In this document: piece after piece, positions 7,678 to 15,887 of the stretch
Position numbering within the stretch: position 1 is the first letter of the stretch
Layout: each line of letters opens with the position of its first letter
Source of the DNA: Algibacter luteus
Lineage (GTDB): Bacteria > Bacteroidota > Bacteroidia > Flavobacteriales > Flavobacteriaceae
NCBI RefSeq assembly: GCF_900141715.1
Contig: NZ_FQYK01000001.1
Coordinates: 372,001-436,000 of the forward strand
Length of the DNA stretch: 64,000 bases
Reading direction: 5' to 3'
Translations under genes and position numbers: made by a program
The notes under the pieces: generated by a model
The model's input: the letters and a program-made list of their open reading frames with translations, nothing else
Told to the model about the DNA's origin: nothing
Databases searched by the model: none

Positions 7678-8610
7678 ATGCATCTATTAAAATTTGATTG
7701 GAACCCTATTACAGGTATTGATATTGTAGGCAACTTTAAATTACATTTTTACAGTGTGATGTGGATTGTTGCTTTTATTTTGGGTTGGTATATCATGAAA
7801 CGCATTTTCACTAAAGAAAAGGTGTCATTGGATTATTTAGATCCGTTGTTTATTTATACTGTTTTAGCAACTATGCTAGGTGCGAGATTAGGACATGTTT
7901 TATTTTACCAATCGGAATTAATAACGGAAGATTTTTTAAGCATCATTCTTCCCATTAGAACCAAACCGAGTTTTGAATTTACCGGTTTTCAAGGACTTGC
8001 TAGTCATGGTGCAGCCATAGGTATTATTATTGGGATGTATTTATACCGAAAAAAATACACCTACAAATCGATACTTTGGATTTTAGATAGAATTGTGATA
8101 CCAGTGGCTTCTGGTGCCATTTTTATTAGAATAGGAAATTTTATTAACTCTGAAATTATAGGTAAAGCTTCTGGAGAATTCCCTTTAGGTGTTCGGTTTA
8201 TACAAGACCAATATTACAAAAGTGAAATTATGCAACGTACAGGCATTAAAGATGTACAAAAAGCCTATAATGCTGTAACTGAAAATCCACAATTTCAAAA
8301 CTTACTTGATGCGGTGCCTTACCGCCATCCGTCGCAGTTATACGAATCGTTCTGCTATATTTTTGTGTTTCTTATTTTATGGTATTTCTACTCGAAAACC
8401 GCTAAAAAAGATCAACCAGGATTTTTATTTGGCTTGTTTTTAATTTTACTTTGGACCATTCGTTTCTTTATTGAATTTACAAAAGAACCGCAAGGTGATG
8501 AATACATTAACTGGTTAAACTTAAATACCGGACAATGGTTAAGTATTCCATTTATTTTAATTGGCTTGTACTTTATGTTTATGTATAAACCAAAAACTGC
8601 AAGCAAATAA
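7678..8610 (+). CDS. lgt: prolipoprotein diacylglyceryl transferase
   Basis: Lgt transfers diacylglyceryl from phosphatidylglycerol to the lipobox cysteine, the first step in lipoprotein maturation. The 310-residue protein has about seven membrane segments and the family motifs GARLGHVLFY, GLASHGAAIG, the Lgt signature RIGNFINSEIIG and HPSQLYES. A 39-residue insertion between GVRF and YRHPSQ, typical of Bacteroidetes Lgt, is present. It lies between two lipoprotein genes, which may be its substrates. The next ATG is one base after its stop. Confidence 0.95.
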   Translation: MHLLKFDWNPITGIDIVGNFKLHFYSVMWIVAFILGWYIMKRIFTKEKVSLDYLDPLFIYTVLATMLGARLGHVLFYQSELITEDFLSIILPIRTKPSFEFTGFQGLASHGAAIGIIIGMYLYRKKYTYKSILWILDRIVIPVASGAIFIRIGNFINSEIIGKASGEFPLGVRFIQDQYYKSEIMQRTGIKDVQKAYNAVTENPQFQNLLDAVPYRHPSQLYESFCYIFVFLILWYFYSKTAKKDQPGFLFGLFLILLWTIRFFIEFTKEPQGDEYINWLNLNTGQWLSIPFILIGLYFMFMYKPKTASK

Positions 8611-8611
8611 G

Positions 8612-9094
8612 ATGTTTTTTAAACGTTTTACCATACTATTCATATTCGTTTTCGCGCTGTGTTTATCTGGGTGCAAAGAGAATAACAAGGTTATTAAGCA
8701 AACTGAAGTTACCTTTACTAAAGAAGGTGAACTTCATATTTTAAAAGTTTCTGATGCCACAAAAATTGTTTTGGATATTGAAATTGCCGACACCGATTTT
8801 GATATACAAACAGGTTTAATGTATAGAAATTCGATGAAGAATAACCAAGGTATGTTATTTGTTTTTGAAGATGAAACCGAACGTTTCTTCTACATGAAGA
8901 ACACTAAAATTCCATTAGATCTTATTTTTATAAATGCGGAAAAAGAGATTGTTAGTTTTCAGAAAAACGCGATGCCATTTGATGAATCTTCACTCCCTTC
9001 AAATGCTCCTGCCCAATATGTTTTAGAAGTTAATGCAGGGTTGGTTGATAGTTGGGGAATAACTGTTGGCGATCTAGTAGATTTTACAAAATAA
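8612..9094 (+). CDS. DUF192 lipoprotein
   Basis: A 160-residue lipoprotein (lipobox LSGC, Cys21) with a DUF192 domain at about 50-158. The family hallmarks GLMYRNSMKNNQGMLFVF and FYMKNTKIPLDLIFIN are clear. DUF192 proteins are small beta-rich extracytoplasmic proteins of uncertain function. The start chosen begins one base after the lgt stop and gives a proper signal sequence; an in-frame ATG 51 bases earlier lies inside lgt. It is probably in one operon with lgt. Confidence 0.9.
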   Translation: MFFKRFTILFIFVFALCLSGCKENNKVIKQTEVTFTKEGELHILKVSDATKIVLDIEIADTDFDIQTGLMYRNSMKNNQGMLFVFEDETERFFYMKNTKIPLDLIFINAEKEIVSFQKNAMPFDESSLPSNAPAQYVLEVNAGLVDSWGITVGDLVDFTK

Positions 9095-9159
9095 AAATAG
9101 TTTCGTTTTTTAGGGTAGTACAAACTAATTCCGTTTTCGTTTAAACAAATACTATAGCA

Positions 9160-9521
9160 ATGACTACTACACCAGAACATTATGCTCGTGTTGCTAATTT
9201 AACCATTGCATCTGTAAATCCACACTACTTTACAAGAGTTGAATAGAAAGGCAGAACTAAAGCTGAATTGCACGAAGTTATTACCTGGTTAACTGGTTTG
9301 ATGATGCTAAAATAAAAAAGCTAATAGATAGGAAAATTACCTTTAAAACTTTTTTTGAGCTAGCCAATATACACTCTTATGAGAGTTAAATAAAAGGTGT
9401 TATTTGTGGTTACAGAATTGAAAATATTGAAACTCCATTAACGAAACAGGCGAGATACTTATACAAACTGATTTATGAATTGGCTGAAGGCAGAAAGATG
9501 GAAAAAATTCTGAGCAAATAA
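9160..9521 (+). pseudogene. decayed DUF2200 family gene
   Basis: Conceptual translation beginning at the ATG gives MTTTPEHYARVANLTIASV and continues through an in-frame TAG at 9244-9246 and a one-base loss near 9302 (GGTTTGATGATGC, expected GGTTTTGATGATGC). It ends with the intact family C-terminus [11 protein letters not shown] further TAA follows the codons for SYES. The pieces KGRTKAELHEVITWLTG and [20 protein letters not shown] are recognisable as DUF2200. Two stops and a frameshift in about 120 codons show a pseudogene. It is flanked downstream by a dispersed repeat copy. A short AT-rich gap (9095-9159) before it holds nothing I recognise. Confidence 0.85.
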
Positions 9522-9573
9522 TTATCAAGTATACTTTAAATCAGCCATTAAGTACTGAATTTTGCGGATAACT

Positions 9574-9680
9574 GCGTTAGGGATTGTTGTGAATAGCTTT
9601 TAGCGAGGCGCGCATCGAGCAAAAACTTGTAACGAAAAGCCCGACCCATGTGGTAACCTGCCTGCCGGCAGGCGGGCGCC
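9574..9680 (+). repeat. dispersed structured repeat, copy 2 (long form)
   Basis: The ends GCGTTAGGGATTG and CGAAAAGCCCGACCC match the other copies; the centre reads AGCTTTTAGC...GCAAAAACTT, a hairpin of different sequence but the same position. The loop GAGGCGCGCATCGAG is nearly the same as in the copy at 51440. A 20-base palindrome is inserted between GGTAAC and GCC. The copy sits between the DUF2200 pseudogene and the secDF terminator. Confidence 0.85.
9657..9676. repeat. 20-base GC-rich palindrome, copy 1
   Basis: CCTGCC-TGCCGG-CAGGCGGG is an almost perfect inverted repeat, very GC-rich against an AT-rich genome. Similar palindromes are widespread in Bacteroidetes intergenic regions and yield spurious LPAGR-type peptides. 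It lies inside the long form of the dispersed repeat. Confidence 0.8.
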
Positions 9681-9689
9681 AACAAATTA

Positions 9690-9726
9690 AAAAAAAAGCC
9701 TATCAACTAATGTTAATAGGCTTTTT
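9690..9726 (-). terminator. intrinsic terminator of secDF
   Basis: On the minus strand the stem AAAAAGCCTAT / ATAGGCTTTTT with a 12-base loop is followed by a long T run, 21 bases past the secDF stop. Confidence 0.9.
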
Positions 9727-9746
9727 GATTTATAAAATTCTAAGTA

Positions 9747-12734
9747 TTACTTCTTTTTCTTGTCTTCTGATTTACTTACTGTATCGTACATTACTGGAGT
9801 TGCGATAAATAGCGACGAGTATGTACCTACGATTACACCTACAATAAGTGCAAACATAAACCCACGAATAGAATCTCCACCAAAAATGAAGATGGATAAT
9901 AACACAACTAACGTTGTTAACGAGGTGTTTAATGTTCTACTTAATGTACTACTTAATGATGAGTTTACAACCTTATCGAATTTCCAAGAGGTGTGCTCAT
10001 TGAAGAACTCACGAATTCTATCGAATACAACCACCGTATCGTTAAGCGAGTAACCAATTACGGTTAGAATTGCTGCGATAAACGCTTGATTGATTTCCAT
10101 ATTAAAAGGCATAAATTTATAAGTTAACGAGAATACACCTAATACAATTAATACATCGTGAAATACGGCTGCTACCGCACCTAAAGAGTATTGCCATTTC
10201 TTAAAACGAATTAAGATATAAAGGAATACGACTATTAACGACCCTAGAATTGCCCAGAATGATGCTTGTTTGATATCATCGGCAATGGTTGGTGTTACTT
10301 TATAAGATTCTAATAAACCTATTTGCTTGTTTTCATCATTTAAATCGATAAACTGCTCATAAGTAATCCCTTCTAAATGTGGTACTAATGCTTCGTAAAG
10401 CGACTTTCTGATATCTTCGTCTACCTCTGCCCCAGACTCGTTTACTTTGTATTTAGTAGTAATTTTTAACTGGTTAGCATCACCAAATGTTTTTGCATCG
10501 GCACTACCAAATACTTCTGGTTGTGAAAGCAAATCTGTAATCTCTGATGCGCTAATATCTTGTGCGAAACGAACTTGATAAGTTCTACCACCAACAAAAT
10601 CGACACCTTGGTTTAAACCGTTTGTTAATAACGAACCTAAACTTATAGCAATTAAAATTCCTGAAACGACATAAGCCACTTTACGTTTTTTCAAGAAATC
10701 GATATTTATATTTCTGAATAAGTTTTTCGTAATACCTGTAGAGAACTCTAATTTACCGCCTCTGTTAGCATACCAATCGATTAATAATCGAGTAATAAAA
10801 ATTGCAGTAAATAAAGACGTTGCAATACCTATTAATAAGGTTGTTGCGAATCCTTTAATTGGACCAGTACCAAAAACAAATAAGATTAAAGCTGTTAAAC
10901 CTGTGGTAATGTTGGCATCTAAAATAGAAGATAATGCGTTACTAAATCCGTCCTTTATAGATTCTAATTGTCCTTTTCCTTTAGCTAATTCTTCACGAAT
11001 ACGCTCGAAAATAAGTACGTTAGCATCTACCGACATACCAATGGTTAATACGATACCCGCAATGCCAGGTAATGTAAGTACAGCACCTAATCCTGATAAA
11101 ATTCCGAAGATTAATAAGATGTTTAATAACATTGCGGCATCTGCAAAAGCACCTGCTTTTCCGTAGTAGAAAATCATCCAAAGTAACACTAATGCTAAAG
11201 CAATTAAGAACGACATTGTACCACTCTCTATAGCTTCTTTACCTAAAGATGGTCCTACAACCTCACTTTGAATAATATCTGCCGATGCTGGTAATTTACC
11301 TGCACGTAATACGTTTGCTAAATCTATCGCCTCATTTAATGAAAAATCACCTGAGATAGAAGAACTACCACCTGCAATTGGCCCAGTAGTTACACCCGGA
11401 GCAGAATACACAACATCATCTAAAACAATAGCTATCTGACTACCTTGAGTGTATGCTTTACCAGTCATTTCTTCCCAAATCTTAGCACCTTTAGCATTCA
11501 TTTGCATTGATACTTCAGATTTTCCTGTAGGACCGAATTGATTACGCGCATCGGTTACCACTGCTCCACTTAATTGAGGTACATTTTCACGGTTACCAAC
11601 TAAAGCATATAAATCTACTAATTCACTGTTTTTTTCTGGCTTACCAAAAACAAACTTTGCGTAACGTTGCTCTGCAGGAAGTAAAGCTCTTACTTCAGGT
11701 CTGTTTAGGTAATCTAAAACTGTTTCTTTATCTTTTATTTCAAACTTAGCAATGATTGGTCCTCCTTGGTAACCAATACCTCTTATTAACTTCCCTAATG
11801 GGTTGTTTTCTTCAACTGCTGTAGAATCAGTTACAGCATCACCTAATAAATCATCAATTTGATCACCCTGAGCGTCTTCTTCGTCTTGAGGTTCTACTTC
11901 AGTATCAGATTCAGGATTAACCAAATCTTTTAAAACAACATTAGCTTGATCTATAAACTGAAAGAATTGTTCACCTTTGTATGCATCCCAAAACTCTAAT
12001 TGTGCTGTACTCTGTAATAAACTTGTTGCACGTTCTACGTCTTTTACGCCTGGTAATTCAACAAGTATACGACCAGAATTTCCTAAACGCTGAATGTTTG
12101 GTGATGTTACACCAAACTCATCAATACGCTTACGAAGTACTTCGAATGCTGAAACAATAGATTCATCTATTTTAGTTTCGATAATGGCTTTTACCTCATC
12201 ATCAGACATACTTCCATCAATTTCTCCATCTAGTGCTTTCGTGTAAAATATATCTGGTGAAGCTAATTTAGTGTCGCCCTTAATTGCATCAAAAGCAGTG
12301 AAAAAATCTTGTAAATACGTGTTCTGACTGTTTTTTTGAAGTTCTGAAGCATCTTCTAAAGCTTGATTAAAAACAGGATCGGTAGTATTGTTTGCTAATC
12401 CTTTTAAGATATCTTTTACCGATACTTGAAGAATAACGTTAATACCTCCTTTTAAATCTAAACCAAGATTCATGGCTTTCTGCTTCACTTCGTTATAAGT
12501 GAATTTTGCTACACCAATGTTATATACGGTATCTGTAGCTTTTTCTTGAAGAAAACTAGCCTCTTCTTGACTGCGCAGTGCACGATAATTCTCTTCAGAT
12601 TCAGAGATTTTACTAATCGCATATTCTTCTGCTTCTTTTTCAACCTGATTTGCTTTGAATGTGAATGATAATTGGTAAAGACTTACCAAACCAAACAAAA
12701 TAGCAAATAGCTTTACTAATCCTTTGTTTTGCAT
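9747..12734 (-). CDS. secDF: fused protein-export subunit SecDF
   Basis: SecDF uses the proton gradient to help the Sec translocon pull proteins across the inner membrane. The 995-residue protein fuses SecD (about 1-670; DLGLDLKGGINVILQV near 90, a large periplasmic P1 domain, then VVTDARNQFGPTGKSEV and the six-helix SecD block with GMSVDANVLIFERIREEL) and SecF (about 675-995; GVDFVGGRTYQVRF, GYSLNDTVVVFDRIREFF). Each half has about six membrane segments. An acidic low-complexity insert (DTEVEPQDEEDAQGDQ) lies in P1. The start MQNKGLVKLF is preferred over an ATG 39 bases earlier, because the promoter -7 box lies only 37 bases before it. A second, SecD-like secreted protein is encoded just upstream. 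Confidence 0.96.
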   Translation of the reverse strand: MQNKGLVKLFAILFGLVSLYQLSFTFKANQVEKEAEEYAISKISESEENYRALRSQEEASFLQEKATDTVYNIGVAKFTYNEVKQKAMNLGLDLKGGINVILQVSVKDILKGLANNTTDPVFNQALEDASELQKNSQNTYLQDFFTAFDAIKGDTKLASPDIFYTKALDGEIDGSMSDDEVKAIIETKIDESIVSAFEVLRKRIDEFGVTSPNIQRLGNSGRILVELPGVKDVERATSLLQSTAQLEFWDAYKGEQFFQFIDQANVVLKDLVNPESDTEVEPQDEEDAQGDQIDDLLGDAVTDSTAVEENNPLGKLIRGIGYQGGPIIAKFEIKDKETVLDYLNRPEVRALLPAEQRYAKFVFGKPEKNSELVDLYALVGNRENVPQLSGAVVTDARNQFGPTGKSEVSMQMNAKGAKIWEEMTGKAYTQGSQIAIVLDDVVYSAPGVTTGPIAGGSSSISGDFSLNEAIDLANVLRAGKLPASADIIQSEVVGPSLGKEAIESGTMSFLIALALVLLWMIFYYGKAGAFADAAMLLNILLIFGILSGLGAVLTLPGIAGIVLTIGMSVDANVLIFERIREELAKGKGQLESIKDGFSNALSSILDANITTGLTALILFVFGTGPIKGFATTLLIGIATSLFTAIFITRLLIDWYANRGGKLEFSTGITKNLFRNINIDFLKKRKVAYVVSGILIAISLGSLLTNGLNQGVDFVGGRTYQVRFAQDISASEITDLLSQPEVFGSADAKTFGDANQLKITTKYKVNESGAEVDEDIRKSLYEALVPHLEGITYEQFIDLNDENKQIGLLESYKVTPTIADDIKQASFWAILGSLIVVFLYILIRFKKWQYSLGAVAAVFHDVLIVLGVFSLTYKFMPFNMEINQAFIAAILTVIGYSLNDTVVVFDRIREFFNEHTSWKFDKVVNSSLSSTLSRTLNTSLTTLVVLLSIFIFGGDSIRGFMFALIVGVIVGTYSSLFIATPVMYDTVSKSEDKKKK

Positions 12735-12770
12735 GTTATAATGTTTTACGTCAAATTTTTTAAAAACGAG

Positions 12771-12801
12771 CAAATATAGAATTTACCGCATAATCTGACA
12801 A
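12771..12801 (-). promoter_or_regulatory. predicted secDF promoter (-33/-7 type)
   Basis: On the minus strand TTG (12801-12799), 20 bases, then TATATTTG (12778-12771), which fits the Flavobacterium consensus TTG-N17-23-TAnnTTTG. The start codon at 12734 follows by 36 bases, leaving a short leader and supporting the downstream secDF start. Confidence 0.65.
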
Positions 12802-12891
12802 TTTTTTATTTTTTGAATGTGAATTTTATAGAATCATTATTTGAAATGATTTCTAATTTGGAGTGTTTGGGGAATACAACTAAGTGCTCCC

Positions 12892-13509
12892 TTAGCTTAT
12901 TGGGCCTGCTCTTACTTCAGGAATGGCATGTTGTGCATCGCTTATTTTAAAAGCGACATCTTTACGAATTCTATAAGTAACTTGGATTAAGTTATCCTCA
13001 CATTGATAAGCAATACTTGATACTGCTAATGGATTTGGATCTAAAAATCGGTTACTTTTTGATTTAAACTCTAAACTGATTACGCCATCAAAATCCCATC
13101 CGGTATCCTGTGTTTTTTGAATTTCGAAAACATCGAGATTGTAACTAACATTAGAGTCTTTACTCGGGATTTCAGTAGAATCTGTGTCTTTAGATGGTAA
13201 AGTTAATTGAAGTGCAATTTCATTTTCAACTGAAAACTTTGCTTTGATACTTGCAATATCGGCATCACTAAAATAGGTGATTTTTAAGGTTCCGTTATCT
13301 AATTCTAGAACCTGAATATTTTCAGCACCTATACTTTGCAGCTGTTGCTTTACAATAGCTACCGTATTTTCAGTTTGATTTGCGTTTAAGCTTACATCGT
13401 CAAACTGCAATACAATTTCTTGGTTTGGTATGGTTAATTGCTGTTGTGAAACCACACCAAATAAGGTAAGACCAAAAATTAATACGCTAATGCACCATCT
13501 TGCTAACAT
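12892..13509 (-). CDS. secreted protein with SecD-like periplasmic subdomain, hypothetical
   Basis: The 205-residue protein has an N-terminal hydrophobic stretch (about 5-20, ISVLIFGLTLFGVVS) and no further membrane segment. Residues about 45-95 (IVKQQLQSIGAENIQVLELDNGTLKITYFSD) follow the pattern of the first periplasmic subdomain of SecD, where a helix carrying Q-L---G is followed by paired strands. The rest is not recognised and ends in EVRAGPIS. It lies between mdh and secDF on the same strand, 157 bases upstream of the secDF start and with a secDF promoter between. A role beside SecDF is inference from this resemblance and position only. Confidence 0.6.
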   Translation of the reverse strand: MLARWCISVLIFGLTLFGVVSQQQLTIPNQEIVLQFDDVSLNANQTENTVAIVKQQLQSIGAENIQVLELDNGTLKITYFSDADIASIKAKFSVENEIALQLTLPSKDTDSTEIPSKDSNVSYNLDVFEIQKTQDTGWDFDGVISLEFKSKSNRFLDPNPLAVSSIAYQCEDNLIQVTYRIRKDVAFKISDAQHAIPEVRAGPIS

Positions 13510-13520
13510 GCGCCAAATAT

Positions 13521-13554
13521 AAAAAAATAAAGACTGTATTGCTACAGTCTTTAT
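13521..13554 (-). terminator. intrinsic terminator of mdh
   Basis: Stem ATAAAGACTGT / ACAGTCTTTAT with a 6-base loop, followed on the minus strand by seven T, 29 bases past the mdh stop. It separates mdh from the SecD-like gene. Confidence 0.88.
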
Positions 13555-13583
13555 ATAAATCTATGTTTTATAGTTTTGGTGCA

Positions 13584-14510
13584 CTATACATCCAACAATC
13601 CGTTAGTCTTTTTAACACCTTCGGCACTCGCTTGCATATGGGCTTTTTCAGCATCACTTAAAGGAATATCAACTATTTTTTCAATACCGTTTCTTCCTAA
13701 AATTACTGGAACACCTATACATATATCATTTAAACCATATTCACCTTCTAAGAAAGTAGAACATGGGAACAATTTCTTTTGGTCGCAAGCAATGGCTTGA
13801 ACTAAACCACTTACTGCAGCTCCAGGTGCATACCACGCTGAAGTACCTAATAATTTAGTAAGTGTTGCACCACCAACTTTAGTATCTTCAGCAACTTGAG
13901 ATAAACGCTCTGCGCTTAAAAACTCAGAAACCTTAATACTGTTTCTTGTGGCATGACTTATTAGTGGCACCATACCCGTATCGCTATGACCACCAACAAC
14001 CATTCCGTCTACATCGCTAATAGGCGCTCCTAAAGCTTCAGCTAATCTATATTTGAAACGTGCAGAATCTAAAGCACCACCCATTCCAATAATTCTGTTT
14101 TTAGGAATATCTAAAGTTTTATGAGCTAAATATGTCATGGTATCCATTGGGTTACTCACAACAATAAGTATCATATTAGGAGAATGTTCAAGTAAACTTG
14201 TAGAAACCGCTTTTACTATACCTGCATTAATTCCAATTAACTCTTCACGAGTCATACCAGGTTTACGAGGAATTCCAGAAGTAATCACACAAATATCACT
14301 ATTTGCTGTTTTACTGTAATCGTTAGTTACACCTGTAATTTTTGTATCAAAACCATTTAATGATGCGCATTGCATTAAATCCATAGCTTTTCCTTCAGCA
14401 TAACCTTCTTTAATATCCAACAATACAACTTCTGAAGCGAAGTTTTTTATAGCAATATACTCTGCACAACTTGCACCAACTGCTCCTGCTCCTACTACTG
14501 TTACTTTCAT
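13584..14510 (-). CDS. mdh: malate dehydrogenase (NAD-dependent, LDH-like type)
   Basis: Mdh interconverts malate and oxaloacetate in the TCA cycle. The 308-residue protein has the Rossmann motif GAGAVGASC (7-15), Asp32 after the second strand (NAD preference), substrate-binding Arg82 and Arg88 in GIPRKPGMTREE (79-90), Asp148/Arg151, and the catalytic His175 in GGHSDTGMVP. It is the LDH-like type of MDH seen in Bacteroidetes, Chlorobi and alphaproteobacteria. The gene appears monocistronic, with terminators on both sides. The citrate synthase gene lies near the other end of the window. Confidence 0.96.
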   Translation of the reverse strand: MKVTVVGAGAVGASCAEYIAIKNFASEVVLLDIKEGYAEGKAMDLMQCASLNGFDTKITGVTNDYSKTANSDICVITSGIPRKPGMTREELIGINAGIVKAVSTSLLEHSPNMILIVVSNPMDTMTYLAHKTLDIPKNRIIGMGGALDSARFKYRLAEALGAPISDVDGMVVGGHSDTGMVPLISHATRNSIKVSEFLSAERLSQVAEDTKVGGATLTKLLGTSAWYAPGAAVSGLVQAIACDQKKLFPCSTFLEGEYGLNDICIGVPVILGRNGIEKIVDIPLSDAEKAHMQASAEGVKKTNGLLDV

Positions 14511-14679
14511 TTGATTAATATTTAATTAGTTTTTAATTTGTTTTAGAGTTATTTATCAAATTTCTATAGAAAACCAGTTTTAAAAAATGATTTTAATCGT
14601 GAAATTCAATTAAAAAGTTACTTATTAATAAGCACACTACTTTATGCGCGCTAAATTACGAATTAAAATAGTTTGAACG

Positions 14680-14712
14680 AAAAAAGCACAAGATTTTATC
14701 TTGTGCTTTTTT
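14680..14712 (-). terminator. intrinsic terminator of the DUF6588 gene
   Basis: Stem AAAAAAGCACAAGAT / ATCTTGTGCTTTTTT with a 3-base loop; the minus-strand T run ends transcription from the gene at 14769. The remaining 170 bases up to mdh show no feature. Confidence 0.9.
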
Positions 14713-14768
14713 AAACAAAAACTAAATATAACTAACTAAAACTAAACAATTAATATTTTAATACTATT

Positions 14769-15785
14769 CTATCTGAAACCAAAGTTAACTCCTAATGAGA
14801 ACGCATTGAAATCTGATAAGTGATATTCTGCATTAAGTCTGAAAAAACCTAATTTTAATTTTGTACCTATCGTACCTCTTACAGAAGATACTTCGCTTGA
14901 TACTGAAAACGGATCAACGATATCTTCAGAGGTAACAAAACCATTTGTAACTCTATAAGTTCCTAATAAATCGGATTCAGACTTACCTTTAATGTAGCCT
15001 AAACCACCATAAAAGTTGATTACTGGCATCTTTGTGGATGCAATAAGCTGAAATAACCACGTATTGGTCGCATTTTCTATGCGTTGATTTTCACCTTGAA
15101 CTCCTGATGAATCAGTTAAATTGTACTCACCATCAATATGGTTGTAAGCGACTAATCCAGAAATAGCAACAGGCAATAATTTATCTGCTGGTAACCATTC
15201 TGTAAATTCCATTTGTAATCCAGCTCCGTACATACTTAGTGATACGTCTTCGGTTTCAATTTTAGGAACAAAACGTGCTTTAACTTCTATTCCACCACCT
15301 ATTCCTAACGCACCCTGAATAAATGCAGTAGGTAACAAATTAGCTGTACCATCGCCAATTCCTGTTGGTAATTCTATTGTTTCGGTTTGATTTCCAAAAA
15401 TTGGGTCATCATATTCCACCTCAATAAAAATAGCAGGATCATTCTCACCTAATACAGTAGCTACCGATTTTGAAGGTGAGCTATCTGGAAAAGAAACATT
15501 ATTATAATCGGCAACATTTAAGTCAAACATTTTGTGTTCGTCCTGAACACTTGCCGCATTAACGATTACAGAAATTTCAAATCCGCCTAAAGGCTTTACT
15601 TTTGCTGAATTAAACCAGTTAGCATTCATGCTATGCATTAAACCGTCGGTTCCGGGTGCTAAATAATCATTTGCAAATCGTTCTGCATCTTCAACACCTG
15701 CAGCCAAAAGTGCATCAATATCACTCTGTGCTTTTGAAATAGTTGTTACTAAAACGAGTAACATAAATAAGGATAACTTTTTCAT
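14769..15785 (-). CDS. DUF6588 family secreted protein
   Basis: The 338-residue protein has a clear signal peptide (1-19, cleaved near SKA-QS) and resembles the flavobacterial DUF6588 family. Residues 21-75 are the usual start (DIDALLAAGVEDAERF, then LMHSMNANWF) and the C-terminal third has alternating strands (LGFFRLNAEYHLSDFNAFSLGVNFGFR). The terminal Phe-x-Phe-Arg and strand pattern suggest an outer-membrane beta-barrel. No enzymatic motif is visible. It stands alone between mdh and the first TonB-receptor module. Function unknown. Confidence 0.7.
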   Translation of the reverse strand: MKKLSLFMLLVLVTTISKAQSDIDALLAAGVEDAERFANDYLAPGTDGLMHSMNANWFNSAKVKPLGGFEISVIVNAASVQDEHKMFDLNVADYNNVSFPDSSPSKSVATVLGENDPAIFIEVEYDDPIFGNQTETIELPTGIGDGTANLLPTAFIQGALGIGGGIEVKARFVPKIETEDVSLSMYGAGLQMEFTEWLPADKLLPVAISGLVAYNHIDGEYNLTDSSGVQGENQRIENATNTWLFQLIASTKMPVINFYGGLGYIKGKSESDLLGTYRVTNGFVTSEDIVDPFSVSSEVSSVRGTIGTKLKLGFFRLNAEYHLSDFNAFSLGVNFGFR

Positions 15786-15887
15786 TAAATTTGATTTGGT
15801 TTTACAAACATAGGAAAAAAATCACGAAATGCAACATTTTATCGTAAAAAAATGCTTTTAATCGATAATATAAACATTTAAGCGATT

